A stretch of 64,000 bases of DNA from Streptomyces spongiicola. GTDB lineage: Bacteria; Actinomycetota; Actinomycetes; Streptomycetales; Streptomycetaceae. Under the pieces are notes generated by a model that was given only the letters and a program-made list of their open reading frames with translations, did not search any database and was not told the origin of the DNA. Positions 15,804 to 25,316 of this stretch are shown here, in pieces (the first letter of the stretch is position 1; each line of letters starts with the position of its first letter). The DNA lies in NCBI RefSeq assembly GCF_003122365.1, contig NZ_CP029254.1, positions 1 through 64,000 of the forward strand. The letters are read 5' to 3'. Both the position numbers and the translations under genes were made by a program.

Positions 15804-17761
15804 TGTCCGCCACCGTCACCGGGACGGCCCGGCACACGTCCCTGCCCGGGCTGCTCGCCCGGCACGCCGCCCGCACCCCCGGCAGGACGGCCGTCGTCCA
15901 TCCCTCCGGAGGGCGGGGACCGTCCGGATCACCCGCCTACACGTCGGTCGGCTACGGCGACTTCGCCGCCCGGGTCACCGCGTGCTCCGCCGGTCTGCGC
16001 GCTCGGGGCATCGGCCCCGGTACCCGTACGGCCCTGCTGGTGACCCCCGGCGCCGACCTGCTCGTCCTGGTCTTCGCCCTGCTGCACACGGGCGCGGTTC
16101 CCGTGGTGGTGGACCCCGGCATGGGACTGGGACGCATGCTGGACTGCATCCGCCGGGTGGGGGTCCAGGCCTTCGTCGGCGTACCGTCCGCGCAGCTGCT
16201 CCGGCGCCTCCGGCCGCGTGCCTTCGCCGGAGTGAAGAGCGTGGTCACGCTGCCCCGGGGAGGCGGGCTCGGGGAGCTGACCGCACTCGGCGCGGACCGG
16301 CCCCAGCCGCCTCCGCACGCGTGCGGGCCGGACGACGTCGCGCTGATCGGCTACACCACCGGCAGTACGGGTCCGGCCAAGCCCGTCGAGATCACCGCCG
16401 GCATGCTGCGGGGGATGGCGCACGGCGTCGAGGCCGGCCACTTCACCGCCGAGATGACCAGCACCCTGGTCACCATGCCGCTGATGGGTGTGTTCGACCT
16501 CGCGGCGGGCCGCACGGTGGTGGTGCCGAGGATGAACATGGGCCGGGTCGGCGCCGCCGACCCGAGGCTGCTCACCGACGCGATCCGGCGCTTCGGTGTG
16601 CACGCCGTGTTCGCCTCGCCCGCCCTGCTGGGACCGCTCTCGGCCCATCTGGCGGACACCGGCACCCGGGTGCCGTCACTGCGTCTGGTCGTCTCCGGTG
16701 GAGCCCCGGTGAGTCCTGGGCTGATGCGCGCGCTGCGCGCCGTACTGCCGGGCGACGCCCGGGTGTTCAGCACCTACGGATCGACCGAGGCGCTGCCGGT
16801 GGCGCTGGTCGAGAGCCGGGAGGCACTGGCCGGACCCGCCGACGGCCCGGCCGCCGCCCTCGGCGTCTGCGTGGGGCGGCCCGCGCCCGGCGCGACGGTC
16901 CGCACCATCGAGGTCGGCGACGGGCCCATACCCTCCTGGACACCGGGACTCCCCGTCGCCGAAGGCGAGATCGGCGAGATCGTGGTCAGCGGCGAGGCGG
17001 TCAGCCCGCGCTACTTCCGCTCACCCTGGGCCGACGCCGCGCACAAGATCCAGGACGGCGGGCGCCGCTGGCACCGCACCGGTGACGTCGGATGGATCGA
17101 CGGCGAGGGCCGCATCTGGTTCTGCGGACGCAAGAGCCACCGCGTCCGCACGGCGCACGGCGACCTGCACACCGTGCGGTGCGAAGGGGTCTTCAACTCC
17201 CATCCGCAGGTCCAACGCACGGCGCTGGTGGGCTTCGGCCCGCACGGTGGGCAGCGGCCCGTGCTGTGCGTGGAACTCCGGCCGGACACGGGTCCGGGGC
17301 ACTGGCCGCGGATCGAGCGGGAGTTGCGCGCTCTGGGCGCCGGCAACCCGGTGACCAAGGGGATCGAGGACTTCCTGCCGCACCCGGGGTTCCCCGTGGA
17401 CATCCGCCACAACGCCAAGATCCGCCGGGAGCTGCTGGCCGGCTGGGCCGAGGACCGGCTCACCGGCAGCCGCCGCCCGACCGCCGCGGACCGGGCGCTG
17501 CGCGCCGTCCCGCTGCTCGGCTGGGCCTATCTGGCCGCCTGGCCGCTGCTGCCCTGGGACCACCCGGCGCTGACCGCGCTGTGGTGGCTCGACGCCTTCC
17601 TGAGCGTCGTCGTCCATGCGCTCCAGATACCGTCCGCCCTGCGCAGGGAGCGGGAACTGGCCACCGGGCGGAGGCCCTGGGCGACGGCCGCGCTGACGAT
17701 GCTGTTCGGTGCGACCCGGTGGCGCCGGCACGGCGGCCGGCCGAAGGGGGCGGCCTCGTGA
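15803..17761 (+). CDS. lstC: LstC: AMP-dependent ligase of the OleC/beta-lactone synthetase type
   Basis: 652 residues of the ANL superfamily. It adenylates the beta-hydroxy acid and closes the beta-lactone ring. Visible motifs are IGYTTGSTGPAKPVEIT (A3 P-loop, residue about 180), YGSTEALPVAL (A5), HRTGDVGWIDGEGRIWFCGRKSHRV (A7/A8) and, near the end of the ligase core, DIRHNAKIRREL with the catalytic Lys. A C-terminal extension of about 90 residues has hydrophobic segments (LLGWAYLAAWPLLPWDHPALTALWWLDAFLSVVVHAL), as in OleC relatives. The length fits OleC plus this tail. It overlaps lstB by one base and lstD by four (GTGA). Confidence 0.93.
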   Translation: MSATVTGTARHTSLPGLLARHAARTPGRTAVVHPSGGRGPSGSPAYTSVGYGDFAARVTACSAGLRARGIGPGTRTALLVTPGADLLVLVFALLHTGAVPVVVDPGMGLGRMLDCIRRVGVQAFVGVPSAQLLRRLRPRAFAGVKSVVTLPRGGGLGELTALGADRPQPPPHACGPDDVALIGYTTGSTGPAKPVEITAGMLRGMAHGVEAGHFTAEMTSTLVTMPLMGVFDLAAGRTVVVPRMNMGRVGAADPRLLTDAIRRFGVHAVFASPALLGPLSAHLADTGTRVPSLRLVVSGGAPVSPGLMRALRAVLPGDARVFSTYGSTEALPVALVESREALAGPADGPAAALGVCVGRPAPGATVRTIEVGDGPIPSWTPGLPVAEGEIGEIVVSGEAVSPRYFRSPWADAAHKIQDGGRRWHRTGDVGWIDGEGRIWFCGRKSHRVRTAHGDLHTVRCEGVFNSHPQVQRTALVGFGPHGGQRPVLCVELRPDTGPGHWPRIERELRALGAGNPVTKGIEDFLPHPGFPVDIRHNAKIRRELLAGWAEDRLTGSRRPTAADRALRAVPLLGWAYLAAWPLLPWDHPALTALWWLDAFLSVVVHALQIPSALRRERELATGRRPWATAALTMLFGATRWRRHGGRPKGAAS

Positions 17762-18792
17762 AGGTACTGGTGACGGGCGCGTCCGGGTTCCTGGGCAGCC
17801 ACATCGTCGACGCCTGCCTGCGCGCGGGCGACACGGTGCGGGTCCTGGTCCGCGAGGAGAGCGACCTCAGCCGTCTGCGCACCGTCGCGGGTGTCGAGTT
17901 CGCGTACGGAGATCTGCGCGACACCGCGTCCCTGCGGAGGGCGGCGGAAGGAGTCGACGTCGTGCACCACAGCGCGGCCCGAGTCTCCGACCGGGGCACC
18001 CGGGCCCAGTTCCGGGACGAGAACGTCCGGGGCACCGAGCGGCTGATGGCGGCGGCCCGGCGGGGCGGGGCACGGCGCTTCGTGTTCATCGGCAGCCCCA
18101 GCGCGCTGATGGGCGTCCGCGGCGGTGACCGGCTCGGCATCGACGAGAGCGAGCCCTACCCCGCACGGCACCTCAACCTCTACTCGCAGACCAAGGCCGA
18201 GGCGGAGCGTCTCGTCCTGGCCGCCGACCGCGGGGAGTTCACCACCGTCGCACTGCGCCCGCGGGCCGTGTGGGGCCCGCGTGACCACTCCGGATTCATG
18301 CCCCGGCTGATCGCGAAGATGATGACGGGAAGCCTGCCCGACCTCTCCGGCGGCAGGCCGGTCCACGCCTCGCTGTGCTACTGCGAGAACGCCGCCGACG
18401 CCTGCGTACGGGCGGCACGTGCCGACGGGGTCGGCGGCCGGGCGTACTTCGTCGCCGACCGGGAGCCGGTGGAGGTGTGGAGCATGCTCGCCGCCCTCGC
18501 CGGAAGGTTCGGGGGCAGGCCCCCCACCCGGCAGGTCCCCCTCGGACCGCTGCGGGCGCTCGCCGCCACGGCGGACACGCTCTGGAAGCTGCCGCCGCTG
18601 GCCAAGCACTCCTCCCCGCCGCTGTCCCGGTACACGCTGGCCCTGCTGACGCGTTCGGCGACCTACGACACCGCGGCCGCACGGCGGGACCTGGCCCCGC
18701 CGCCGGTCGCCCACGACACGGGGATGGCCCGGCTCGAGGCCTGGATCGACAGCATCGGCGGCGTCGACGCGTACATCAGGAAGGTGCGGTAG
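17758..18792 (+). CDS. lstD: LstD: NAD(P)-dependent reductase of the 3-beta-HSD/OleD type
   Basis: 344 residues, extended short-chain dehydrogenase. The Rossmann motif TGASGFLGSH is at the start, and the active site Tyr142-x-x-x-Lys146 is in NLYSQTKAEAE. It reduces the 2-alkyl-3-keto acid to the 3-hydroxy acid before lactone closure, the OleD step in olefin and beta-lactone routes. The GTG start at 17758 overlaps the lstC stop (GTGA), and the protein begins directly with the first beta strand (VKVLVTGASG), so nothing is missing. Confidence 0.93.
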   Translation: MKVLVTGASGFLGSHIVDACLRAGDTVRVLVREESDLSRLRTVAGVEFAYGDLRDTASLRRAAEGVDVVHHSAARVSDRGTRAQFRDENVRGTERLMAAARRGGARRFVFIGSPSALMGVRGGDRLGIDESEPYPARHLNLYSQTKAEAERLVLAADRGEFTTVALRPRAVWGPRDHSGFMPRLIAKMMTGSLPDLSGGRPVHASLCYCENAADACVRAARADGVGGRAYFVADREPVEVWSMLAALAGRFGGRPPTRQVPLGPLRALAATADTLWKLPPLAKHSSPPLSRYTLALLTRSATYDTAAARRDLAPPPVAHDTGMARLEAWIDSIGGVDAYIRKVR

Positions 18793-18794
18793 TC

Positions 18795-21700
18795 ATGAGC
18801 AGGCAGCACGCCACCGCGGGCGGCGGTGCCGGTACCGGGACGGGCGGCCGGGCGGCCTTCCGCCGCCCCGTCTCCCCCACCGAGTGGTCCTACCTCGCCG
18901 CGGCCCGGCTGGGCGGCGAACTGCTGGTGCTCCAGCTGGTGGTCGAGGGCACCGGGCCGATCGACGCCCTGGCCCTCGGCCGTGCCGTGGCCGAGGCCTC
19001 GGCTTCCTGCCCCGGCTCGCGGCTGGTGCGCCGGGGCAGGATGTGGGTCGACAGCGGGCGTTCCCCACGGGTCGTGGTCGCCGAAGGAGCGTCTTTCGAC
19101 CGCACGGCGCTCACCGGACCGCCGGAACTGCGCACCCCGCTCGCCCGCGCCGAAAACCGCCCGGGCTGCGAAGTGCTGCTGCTCAGCGGCGAACCCGGCA
19201 CCGTGGTCTTCAGGGCGTCCCACGCCGTGATGGACCTCAGGGGCGTCTCGCTGTGGGCCGCGGAGGTGTTCCGGGCCCTGCGCGGTGAACCGCCGCGGGG
19301 CGCCGCGGACCCGCTGACCGACTACGCGCTCCTGGAGGCGGTGGGCCGGGCCGGCCGGCGGCCCCGTCTCGGGCTCGACCAGCACTCACCGCTCGGCGGC
19401 CGGCCCGGCAGCGGTTCGGTGTGGCGGCGGCGTACGGTGGCGGGCCGCCATCCGGCGCTGGCCGCCAAGGTGGCGGCGGCGGTCGCCGAGGCCGTACCCG
19501 GCCCGGGGGCCCGGATCATGGTGCCCGTGGACCTGCGGCGCCACGGCCCCGGTGTGTCGTCGACGGCCAACCTGGCCCTGCCGGTGTTCCTGGACGTCCC
19601 GTCCGGCCAGAGCGCTAACACCGTGCAGCGGCGGCTGCTGGGCGCGCTGGCCTCCCGGCGGGAACTGGCGGCCGGCGCGGAAGCGGCCCTGGCGCGCCTG
19701 CCGCTTCCGGCGGCGGCGGCGCTGGTGGGCTCGTCACGGGCAGCCGCCTCGGCACGGCACCGGTACCCGGCGTCGGCCATCGTGTCGAACGCGGGCCGTC
19801 TGGCGCCTGCCGACTTCCAGGCCGGGGAGTTCACCGCGACGACCGTGTACGCCCTGCCGGTGCACGCTCCCCTGGTACCGGTCGGCATCGCGCTGCTGGA
19901 ACTGCCCGAGCACGTCGAGATCGTGGTCTCCGGCCGTGGGGCCGCTGACGTCGGCGAGCGCTGCGAGGCCCTGCTGGACCGCATCGGCTCGGCGCTGGGC
20001 GCGGACACACCGGCCTCGTTCCCGCCGGTCCCGGCAGCGCCGCGGGAGCCCGGCGCCGCCGGGCCGCTGCTCGCGCCCGGACCCGGCGGCCTTCCCCCGC
20101 TGGACGGCTCGGTGGTGCAGCTGTTCCGGGCGCAGGTCGCCCGCCGGCCGGACGCACCCGCCGTGCTCGGCGACGGCCTGCGTTGGTCGTACGCGGAACT
20201 GGACCGCCGCTCCGACGCCGTCGCGGCCGGACTGCTCGCCCGCGGCGTCCGGCGCGGCGAGGTCGTCGGCGTCCTGGCCGACCGCTCGGCGCCGGGCCTG
20301 GCCGGGGTCTGGGGCGTGCTGAAGGCGGGCGCCGCCTTCCTGCCCGTCGACGTACGCAATCCGGCGCGGCGGGTCGAGGAACTGCTGCGCGACGCGGGGG
20401 CCCGCATCTGCCTCGCGGAGGCGGCCTGGTGCGACCGGGCTCGGGGCAGCGGCTGCGCGACGCTCCTCCTCGAGCACGTCGCGGGCGACGGAGCGACCGC
20501 CGACGAGCGAGGCCGGGCGGCCCTCGCCGCCGCCGCTCCCGGACCCGACGACCTGGCGTACGTCGTCCACACCTCGGGCTCCACCGGCAGGCCCAAGGGC
20601 GTCGAGATCGAGCACCGCAGCCTGACCAACGTCGTCGGGTGGATCGCCCCCTTCATGCGCTGCGACGAGGAGACCCGGGCCGCGTACTCCTTCTCCCCCG
20701 CGTTCGACCTCTCGGTCATGCAGATCTTCCCGCCCCTGGTGCACGGCGGCGCCGTGGTGCCGGTGCCCGGTGAACTCGACCACGTCAAGCTGCGCGAGTT
20801 GTTCTCCGGACGGCTGGCCAACACGCTCGGGCTGACGCCGACCCATCTCGACCTGGCCTGGCGCCTCGGGATCCGCCCCACGGGCATCCGCGCCCTCCAG
20901 TCGGGCGGCGAGAACCTCACCGCGGCGAGCCGCGACCGGGCACGCGCGTCCTTCGGGCCCGACTGCCTCTTCGTGAACGTCTACGGCCCCACCGAGGCCA
21001 CGGTGGCCTGCACCGTCGCCGTCGTGGGCGACGGCACCGGGCGCCCGTCCGCACCGATCGGGGTGCCGGTGCACCGCACGTCGGTGGCCGTACTCGACGA
21101 GCGGGGACACGAAGTCCCGGACGGCGAGCCGGGCGAACTCCACGTGACCGGCGTCCAGTTGGCGCGCGGCTACCTCGGCCGCCCCGACCTGACGGCCGAG
21201 CGCTTCGTCTACCTCCCGGACGGCCGGCGCGCCTACCGCACGGGCGATCTGGTGCTCCGCCTGCCCGACGGACAGCTGGAGTACACCGGCCGGATCGACT
21301 CCCAGGTGAAGATCCGCGGTCACCGTGTCGAGCCGGGCGAGGTCGAGGCCGCGCTCACCGCCCTGCCGGACGTCGCGCAGGCCGCGGTGGTCGCCCGCCG
21401 CAGGAACGACACCGGCGCGCAGGCGCTGTGCGCCTTCGTGGTGCCGGTCCGGGGCGCCACCGCCTTCGACGAGGCGGGCCTACGGGCGGAACTCGGGCGC
21501 TCGCTGCCGTCCCACCTGGTGCCGACGGTGATGCGCGCGGTCACCCGGCTGCCGGAGACGGCCAGCGGCAAGACCGACCGCGGCGCGCTGCCGAACCCCT
21601 TCGACGAGGCGCCCGCTCCCACGGGGGCGGCGGACGGGCCGGAACCCGCGACCGGACCGCGCCCCGCGGGGGCCGCGGACGAGCCCGGGCCCGGTGCGGC

Positions 21701-21962
21701 AGCGGTGACGGCCGGGATCTGGGCCCGTGTCCTGCGCTGCGAGGCCGCGGACCTCGACGCCTCGTCCGACTTCCACGCGCTGGGCGGCGACTCGCTCGCC
21801 GTCCTGGAGATGCTGGCAGCGCTGGGCCGGGAACTGCCGGGGAGGGAGCTGTCGGGGAGGGACGCGGAGCAGCGGTTCCTGGCGCGGCTCGGCCCACTGA
21901 GCGGCACGCTGACGCTCGGCCGGGTGGTCGAGGCCGTCGAGGCGCTGCGGAGCGAGTCGTGA
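18795..21962 (+). CDS. lstE: LstE: single-module NRPS (condensation-like, adenylation, carrier)
   Basis: 1055 residues. Domain 1 (about 15-400) is a condensation/acyltransferase-like fold with HxxxD at 143-147 (RASHAVMDLRG). Domain 2 (about 430-930) is an adenylation domain (A3 HTSGSTGRPKG near 593, NVYGPTEATVA, YRTGDLV). Domain 3 is a carrier with Ser1000 (ALGGDSLAVLE). By homology it loads an amino acid, Leu in lipstatin, for esterification to the second hydroxyl of the lactone. The specificity pocket includes D-L near FDLSVMQIF; I did not derive a code. The first domain resembles the separate protein at 28002-29165. It starts 2 nt after lstD and overlaps lstF (GTGA). Confidence 0.94.
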   Translation: MSRQHATAGGGAGTGTGGRAAFRRPVSPTEWSYLAAARLGGELLVLQLVVEGTGPIDALALGRAVAEASASCPGSRLVRRGRMWVDSGRSPRVVVAEGASFDRTALTGPPELRTPLARAENRPGCEVLLLSGEPGTVVFRASHAVMDLRGVSLWAAEVFRALRGEPPRGAADPLTDYALLEAVGRAGRRPRLGLDQHSPLGGRPGSGSVWRRRTVAGRHPALAAKVAAAVAEAVPGPGARIMVPVDLRRHGPGVSSTANLALPVFLDVPSGQSANTVQRRLLGALASRRELAAGAEAALARLPLPAAAALVGSSRAAASARHRYPASAIVSNAGRLAPADFQAGEFTATTVYALPVHAPLVPVGIALLELPEHVEIVVSGRGAADVGERCEALLDRIGSALGADTPASFPPVPAAPREPGAAGPLLAPGPGGLPPLDGSVVQLFRAQVARRPDAPAVLGDGLRWSYAELDRRSDAVAAGLLARGVRRGEVVGVLADRSAPGLAGVWGVLKAGAAFLPVDVRNPARRVEELLRDAGARICLAEAAWCDRARGSGCATLLLEHVAGDGATADERGRAALAAAAPGPDDLAYVVHTSGSTGRPKGVEIEHRSLTNVVGWIAPFMRCDEETRAAYSFSPAFDLSVMQIFPPLVHGGAVVPVPGELDHVKLRELFSGRLANTLGLTPTHLDLAWRLGIRPTGIRALQSGGENLTAASRDRARASFGPDCLFVNVYGPTEATVACTVAVVGDGTGRPSAPIGVPVHRTSVAVLDERGHEVPDGEPGELHVTGVQLARGYLGRPDLTAERFVYLPDGRRAYRTGDLVLRLPDGQLEYTGRIDSQVKIRGHRVEPGEVEAALTALPDVAQAAVVARRRNDTGAQALCAFVVPVRGATAFDEAGLRAELGRSLPSHLVPTVMRAVTRLPETASGKTDRGALPNPFDEAPAPTGAADGPEPATGPRPAGAADEPGPGAAAVTAGIWARVLRCEAADLDASSDFHALGGDSLAVLEMLAALGRELPGRELSGRDAEQRFLARLGPLSGTLTLGRVVEAVEALRSES

Positions 21963-22651
21963 TCTTCGTCGGAGAGGGCGCCCTGCTGTGGCGCGCCGTT
22001 CGGCACACCCTCGACAGCGACCTGCCGGTGGACCTGGTCTGCGGGCCTGCCCCGGCGGTGGAAGCCGCTCGGCCCGATGTTCCCTTCCGGGCCGCCGCGG
22101 ACGTCAACTCCGTGGCCGGCGAGCTGGTCGCCGCCAGCACGGACGGCGTCGTCTGGTCGCTGAACAACAGGATGATCTTCCGTGCGCCGGTGCTGTCCAG
22201 CGGGCTGCGGGTCCTCAACGTCCACCACGGCCCGCTGCCCGCCTACCGGGGGCTGCCCGAAGTGGCCCTGGTCTACGCGATGCTGCGCGGCGAGCGGGAG
22301 TTCGCCGCGACCCTCCACCGGGTGGACGCGGGAATCGACACCGGGCCGGAACTGGCCGCCGACCGCTATCCGATCGGGCGCGACGAGCCGTTCCACACGG
22401 TCCTGCGCCGGGGGCTGCGGATCTGCCAAGGGCTCTTCGAGCGATGTCTGCCCCTGGTGGCGGCCGACCCCGACTGGAGCGGCGAACCGGACCGCCCGGA
22501 CCGCCCGGGCGGCGGCGGGCCCGGCGGGTACTTCGGCCGCAGGGAACTGGCCCGTCTGCCGGAGCACCGGGACCACCCGGATTTCGGCCGGGCCACCGAC
22601 CTGGGCTTCCTGGCGGGCTATCTCCCGGAACTCGCCTCGGTCCTGGAGTGA
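21959..22651 (+). CDS. lstF: LstF: formyltransferase for the amino acid side chain
   Basis: 230 residues, formyltransferase fold of the Fmt/GART family. The catalytic set is visible: Asn87 and His89 in VLNVHHGPLPAYRG, and Asp127 in GIDTGP. It moves a formyl group from 10-formyl-tetrahydrofolate to the amino group of the aminoacyl unit, giving N-formyl-leucine in lipstatin. The GTG start overlaps the lstE stop by four bases. The protein lacks the C-terminal tRNA-binding domain of Fmt, as expected for a small-molecule enzyme. It is the last gene of the operon. Confidence 0.94.
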   Translation: MIFVGEGALLWRAVRHTLDSDLPVDLVCGPAPAVEAARPDVPFRAAADVNSVAGELVAASTDGVVWSLNNRMIFRAPVLSSGLRVLNVHHGPLPAYRGLPEVALVYAMLRGEREFAATLHRVDAGIDTGPELAADRYPIGRDEPFHTVLRRGLRICQGLFERCLPLVAADPDWSGEPDRPDRPGGGGPGGYFGRRELARLPEHRDHPDFGRATDLGFLAGYLPELASVLE

Positions 22652-23229
22652 GGCGGCCGAGGGTCCCGCGGGGCCGCATGCAGCGCGGTCGCCGCCCGTC
22701 GCGGTGCCGCCCGTCCGCGCGGCGCCTCCGGCCGCTGCGGCCCGCTGCGGTGGCGGGCGTGCCGCCAGTGGCGGGGGCGGGGCGCCGGCGCGGCCGGTTC
22801 CCGGGCCGGCGTCGGGCGACGTTCGCCCCGTCGCGACGCCCGGCACGGCGACCCGCCGCGCCGCCGAACCGACCGGGCAGGCCCACCACGAGGCCGATCC
22901 GGCACCTCGCGATCCACCGCACCGGACGCCGCTCCGCTCCGCCGCCGCCGACGACGACGGGCAAACCCCGCCTGACGCGGCACTGGTTCCTGCCGAAGAC
23001 GGCGGGACACGGCCGTGGAACGCCGCCGGGGTGGCGCCTCCTGCTCCCCACCAGCCTTCCCCAGCACCGCCCTGCGGGGTCCGGCCGCTGGTCACCGCGG
23101 TGATGGCGGTTTTCGCCCCGCCATGAGCGGAGGCCGGCAGTCCCCGCCTAGAGTCGCCCGGAGCAGCGGCACTTGTACGCGCCGCTCGCGTGCGGGGCTT
23201 CGACATCGACTCGGAGAAGGTGGACGACC
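22652..23229. other. Gap after the lst operon; no gene seen
   Basis: About 580 bases of very GC-rich sequence with long frames on every strand, all of low-complexity Arg/Pro/Ala composition and lacking ribosome sites. Probably holds the lst terminator and the promoter of the small secreted protein gene. I see no clear hairpin with a U-tract. Confidence 0.5.
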
Positions 23230-23562
23230 ATGCTGAAGCACAGGGGTTACCGAGTGGCCGGCTGTCTGCTGGCGGCCGTCGTGGGGGTCGCGGTCGCGGC
23301 GCCGACGGCATCCGCGCAGGCGTCCGGTCCCACCGGCGCTCAGGGGATCAACTGCAGCGCCGGCTCCTTCGGTTCCGACGGCAACCAGTGGTACTACAAC
23401 GTCTCCTGCTCGGCGACCGGTTCGACGCAGTGGTGGGCCAACATCAGCTGTACGGACAACACCACCCGCAGCGCCGGCCCCTACACCACGTTCCGCAACG
23501 TCCGGGTCTACTGCCCCCCGAACACCCTGCCCGTACAGGGCTGGGTCAGCTACACCGTCTGA
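23230..23562 (+). CDS. Small secreted protein with four cysteines
   Basis: 110 residues. A signal peptide (RGYRVAGCLLAAVVGVAVAA) ends near TASAQAS. The mature part of about 80 residues has four Cys (INCSAG, VSCSATG, ISCTDN, VYCPPN), several Trp residues and many Ser/Thr/Asn, which suggests a small disulfide-bonded beta fold. ATG 23230 follows GAGAAGGTGG. Small Cys-rich exported proteins of this form are common in Streptomyces and mostly uncharacterised. It stands alone between the lst operon and the MFS/AraC pair. Confidence 0.75.
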   Translation: MLKHRGYRVAGCLLAAVVGVAVAAPTASAQASGPTGAQGINCSAGSFGSDGNQWYYNVSCSATGSTQWWANISCTDNTTRSAGPYTTFRNVRVYCPPNTLPVQGWVSYTV

Positions 23563-24047
23563 CACCAGGACGCCCCGGGGCGGACTCGTCCATGGCCACC
23601 CGCCGCGGACCCGCCGGTCCGGAGCCGAACCGCCCACGGTTCCGGCCGGCGGCAACTCCCCTGCCGAGGGCGGCCGTCCGGTGCGCTGCTCCCGGTGATG
23701 CCGGTTCGGCCGCGGTGGCAGTGGACATCACACGGGGGGAAGATCACGCTGGGGGAAGACCACACCGTGGGAGATCCCGCCGCCTCGTACCCGCCGGGCC
23801 GTGGAACGGGCGACGGTTGCGAGCCCGCACCGCAGGCCCGGGGCCGGTTCCGGTCGCCGCGTCCCTCCGGCGCTGTCCCCGCCGCGCGTCGTGCCGCGGC
23901 CCTGGTCGGCCGGGCGCAGGAAGCACGGCCGGTCGAGGTGGACGGCCTCGGTGCGCAGGCAGCCGGCGCGAGGCGGGCACGGGTCCGCCGGCGGCGTCGC
24001 CGGGTCGCCGGCCACCGGGCCCGGGCCCGGGCGGGGCGGGCGGGTCC
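23563..24047. other. Gap with no gene recognised
   Basis: 485 bases between two convergent genes. Frames are Arg/Pro-rich without ribosome sites. The segment GGGGGAAGATCACGCTGGGGGAAGACCAC (23735-23763 area) contains a near-repeat GGGGGAAGA(T/C)CAC but no coding signal. Confidence 0.4.
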
Positions 24048-25262
24048 TCAGCGGAGGCCGGGCGGGGCGGGAGCGTGTTCGGCATCGGCGTCTTCTCCCT
24101 TCGACACCGTGGTGCCGGACGGTGACGGAAGAGCGGGCTCGGGCAGGGTGCGGAACAGCAGCCAGGCCAGTACGGGCATCAGGACCAGCGGAGTCAGGGC
24201 CGTCTGCAGCGACGTGCGGTCGGCCAGGGCCCCGATGACGGGGCCGGCCAGGCCGCCGACGCTCACGGTGAGGCCGAGGGTGATGCCGCTGGCGGTGCCG
24301 ACCCGCGAGGGCAGGTAGTCCTGGCCGAGGGTGACCTGGAGCGAGAACGGGACGTACAGGCCGACGGAGGTCAGGGCGACGAACGGGTAGAGGGCGGGGC
24401 CGGGGACGAACACCACTCCGGCGATGGCCCCGGCCGTCAGCAGGTACGACCAGCGCGACACCCGGACCCGGTCCCAGCGGTCGGCCAGCGCGCCGCCCAG
24501 CACGCTGCCCACCGCACCGCCCAGGTACAGCAGGAACAGTGCGGCCGTGCCGGCCGCCCTGCTGCCGTCCATGCGCTCGGCGGCGTAGAGCGAGATGAAC
24601 GTGCCCAGGCCGATGAACGCCACCGAGCGGCACACCACGGCCAAGGACAGCCGGACGAACGACGCCGTGTCGTCCCGGCGGCCCGTGGCGGAGGACCCGT
24701 CCGTGCCGGAGAGCCTCCTCTCCAGTCCGCGCAGCACGGGCAGGCAGAGCGCGGCGCCGACCACGGCCGGCAGCAGGAGCAGCGGTGTCAGCCGCAGGCC
24801 GCCGGCGGCGACCACGGCGGCGACGGCGAGCGGAGCCAGCGCGAAGCCGAGGTTTCCGCCGAGGGAGAACCACCCCATCGCGCTGTGGCCAGGGCCGCCG
24901 GCGGCCCTGGCCACCCGCGCGGACTCCGGGTGGTACGCCGCCACCCCGATCCCGGAGACCGCGACGACCGCGAGCGTGACGGCGTAGGAGTCGCTCACCC
25001 CGCTCAGGGCGATGCCCAGGCCCGCGAGCAGGGTGCTGACCGGGAGCAGCCAGGGCACGGCCCGGCGGTCGGTGAGCGCGCCGAAGAGCGGCTGGGCCAC
25101 CGAGGACAGCATCGAGGCGGCGAGCACGACGCCCGAGGCGGCCGCGTAGCTGTAGGCGCGCTCGGCGACGAAGAAGGGCACGAGGGCGGCGACGGCGCCC
25201 TGGTAGACGTCGACGCAGCCGTGGCCCACGGACAGCAGGGTGATATGGAGGTTTCTTCGCAC
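24048..25262 (-). CDS. MFS transporter, fosmidomycin-resistance-like
   Basis: 404 residues with about 12 membrane segments. The first segment HITLLSVGHGCVDVYQGAVAALVPFF and the block VSGIGVAAYHPESARVARAAGG match the FsR-like group of the major facilitator superfamily (HGxxHxxxxxxP and YHP motifs). These proteins export drugs such as fosmidomycin. The GTG at 25262 gives the typical short N-terminus. It is divergent from the AraC gene with 54 nt between, so the AraC protein probably controls it. It may protect against or export a product of a flanking cluster, but nothing in the sequence shows this. Confidence 0.88.
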   Translation of the reverse strand: MRRNLHITLLSVGHGCVDVYQGAVAALVPFFVAERAYSYAAASGVVLAASMLSSVAQPLFGALTDRRAVPWLLPVSTLLAGLGIALSGVSDSYAVTLAVVAVSGIGVAAYHPESARVARAAGGPGHSAMGWFSLGGNLGFALAPLAVAAVVAAGGLRLTPLLLLPAVVGAALCLPVLRGLERRLSGTDGSSATGRRDDTASFVRLSLAVVCRSVAFIGLGTFISLYAAERMDGSRAAGTAALFLLYLGGAVGSVLGGALADRWDRVRVSRWSYLLTAGAIAGVVFVPGPALYPFVALTSVGLYVPFSLQVTLGQDYLPSRVGTASGITLGLTVSVGGLAGPVIGALADRTSLQTALTPLVLMPVLAWLLFRTLPEPALPSPSGTTVSKGEDADAEHAPAPPGLR

Positions 25263-25316
25263 CTCGCCATCCTGTGCGGCGCCCGGCGCGTCGCACTTCC
25301 GATAAACTGCCAGACA

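Noticed and set aside
13804..22651. A PKS or fatty-acid synthase feeding the lst operon in this locus
   Set aside because: None is found within the operon. Known lipstatin acyl units come from fatty-acid breakdown; the PKS genes to the right have their own operon.
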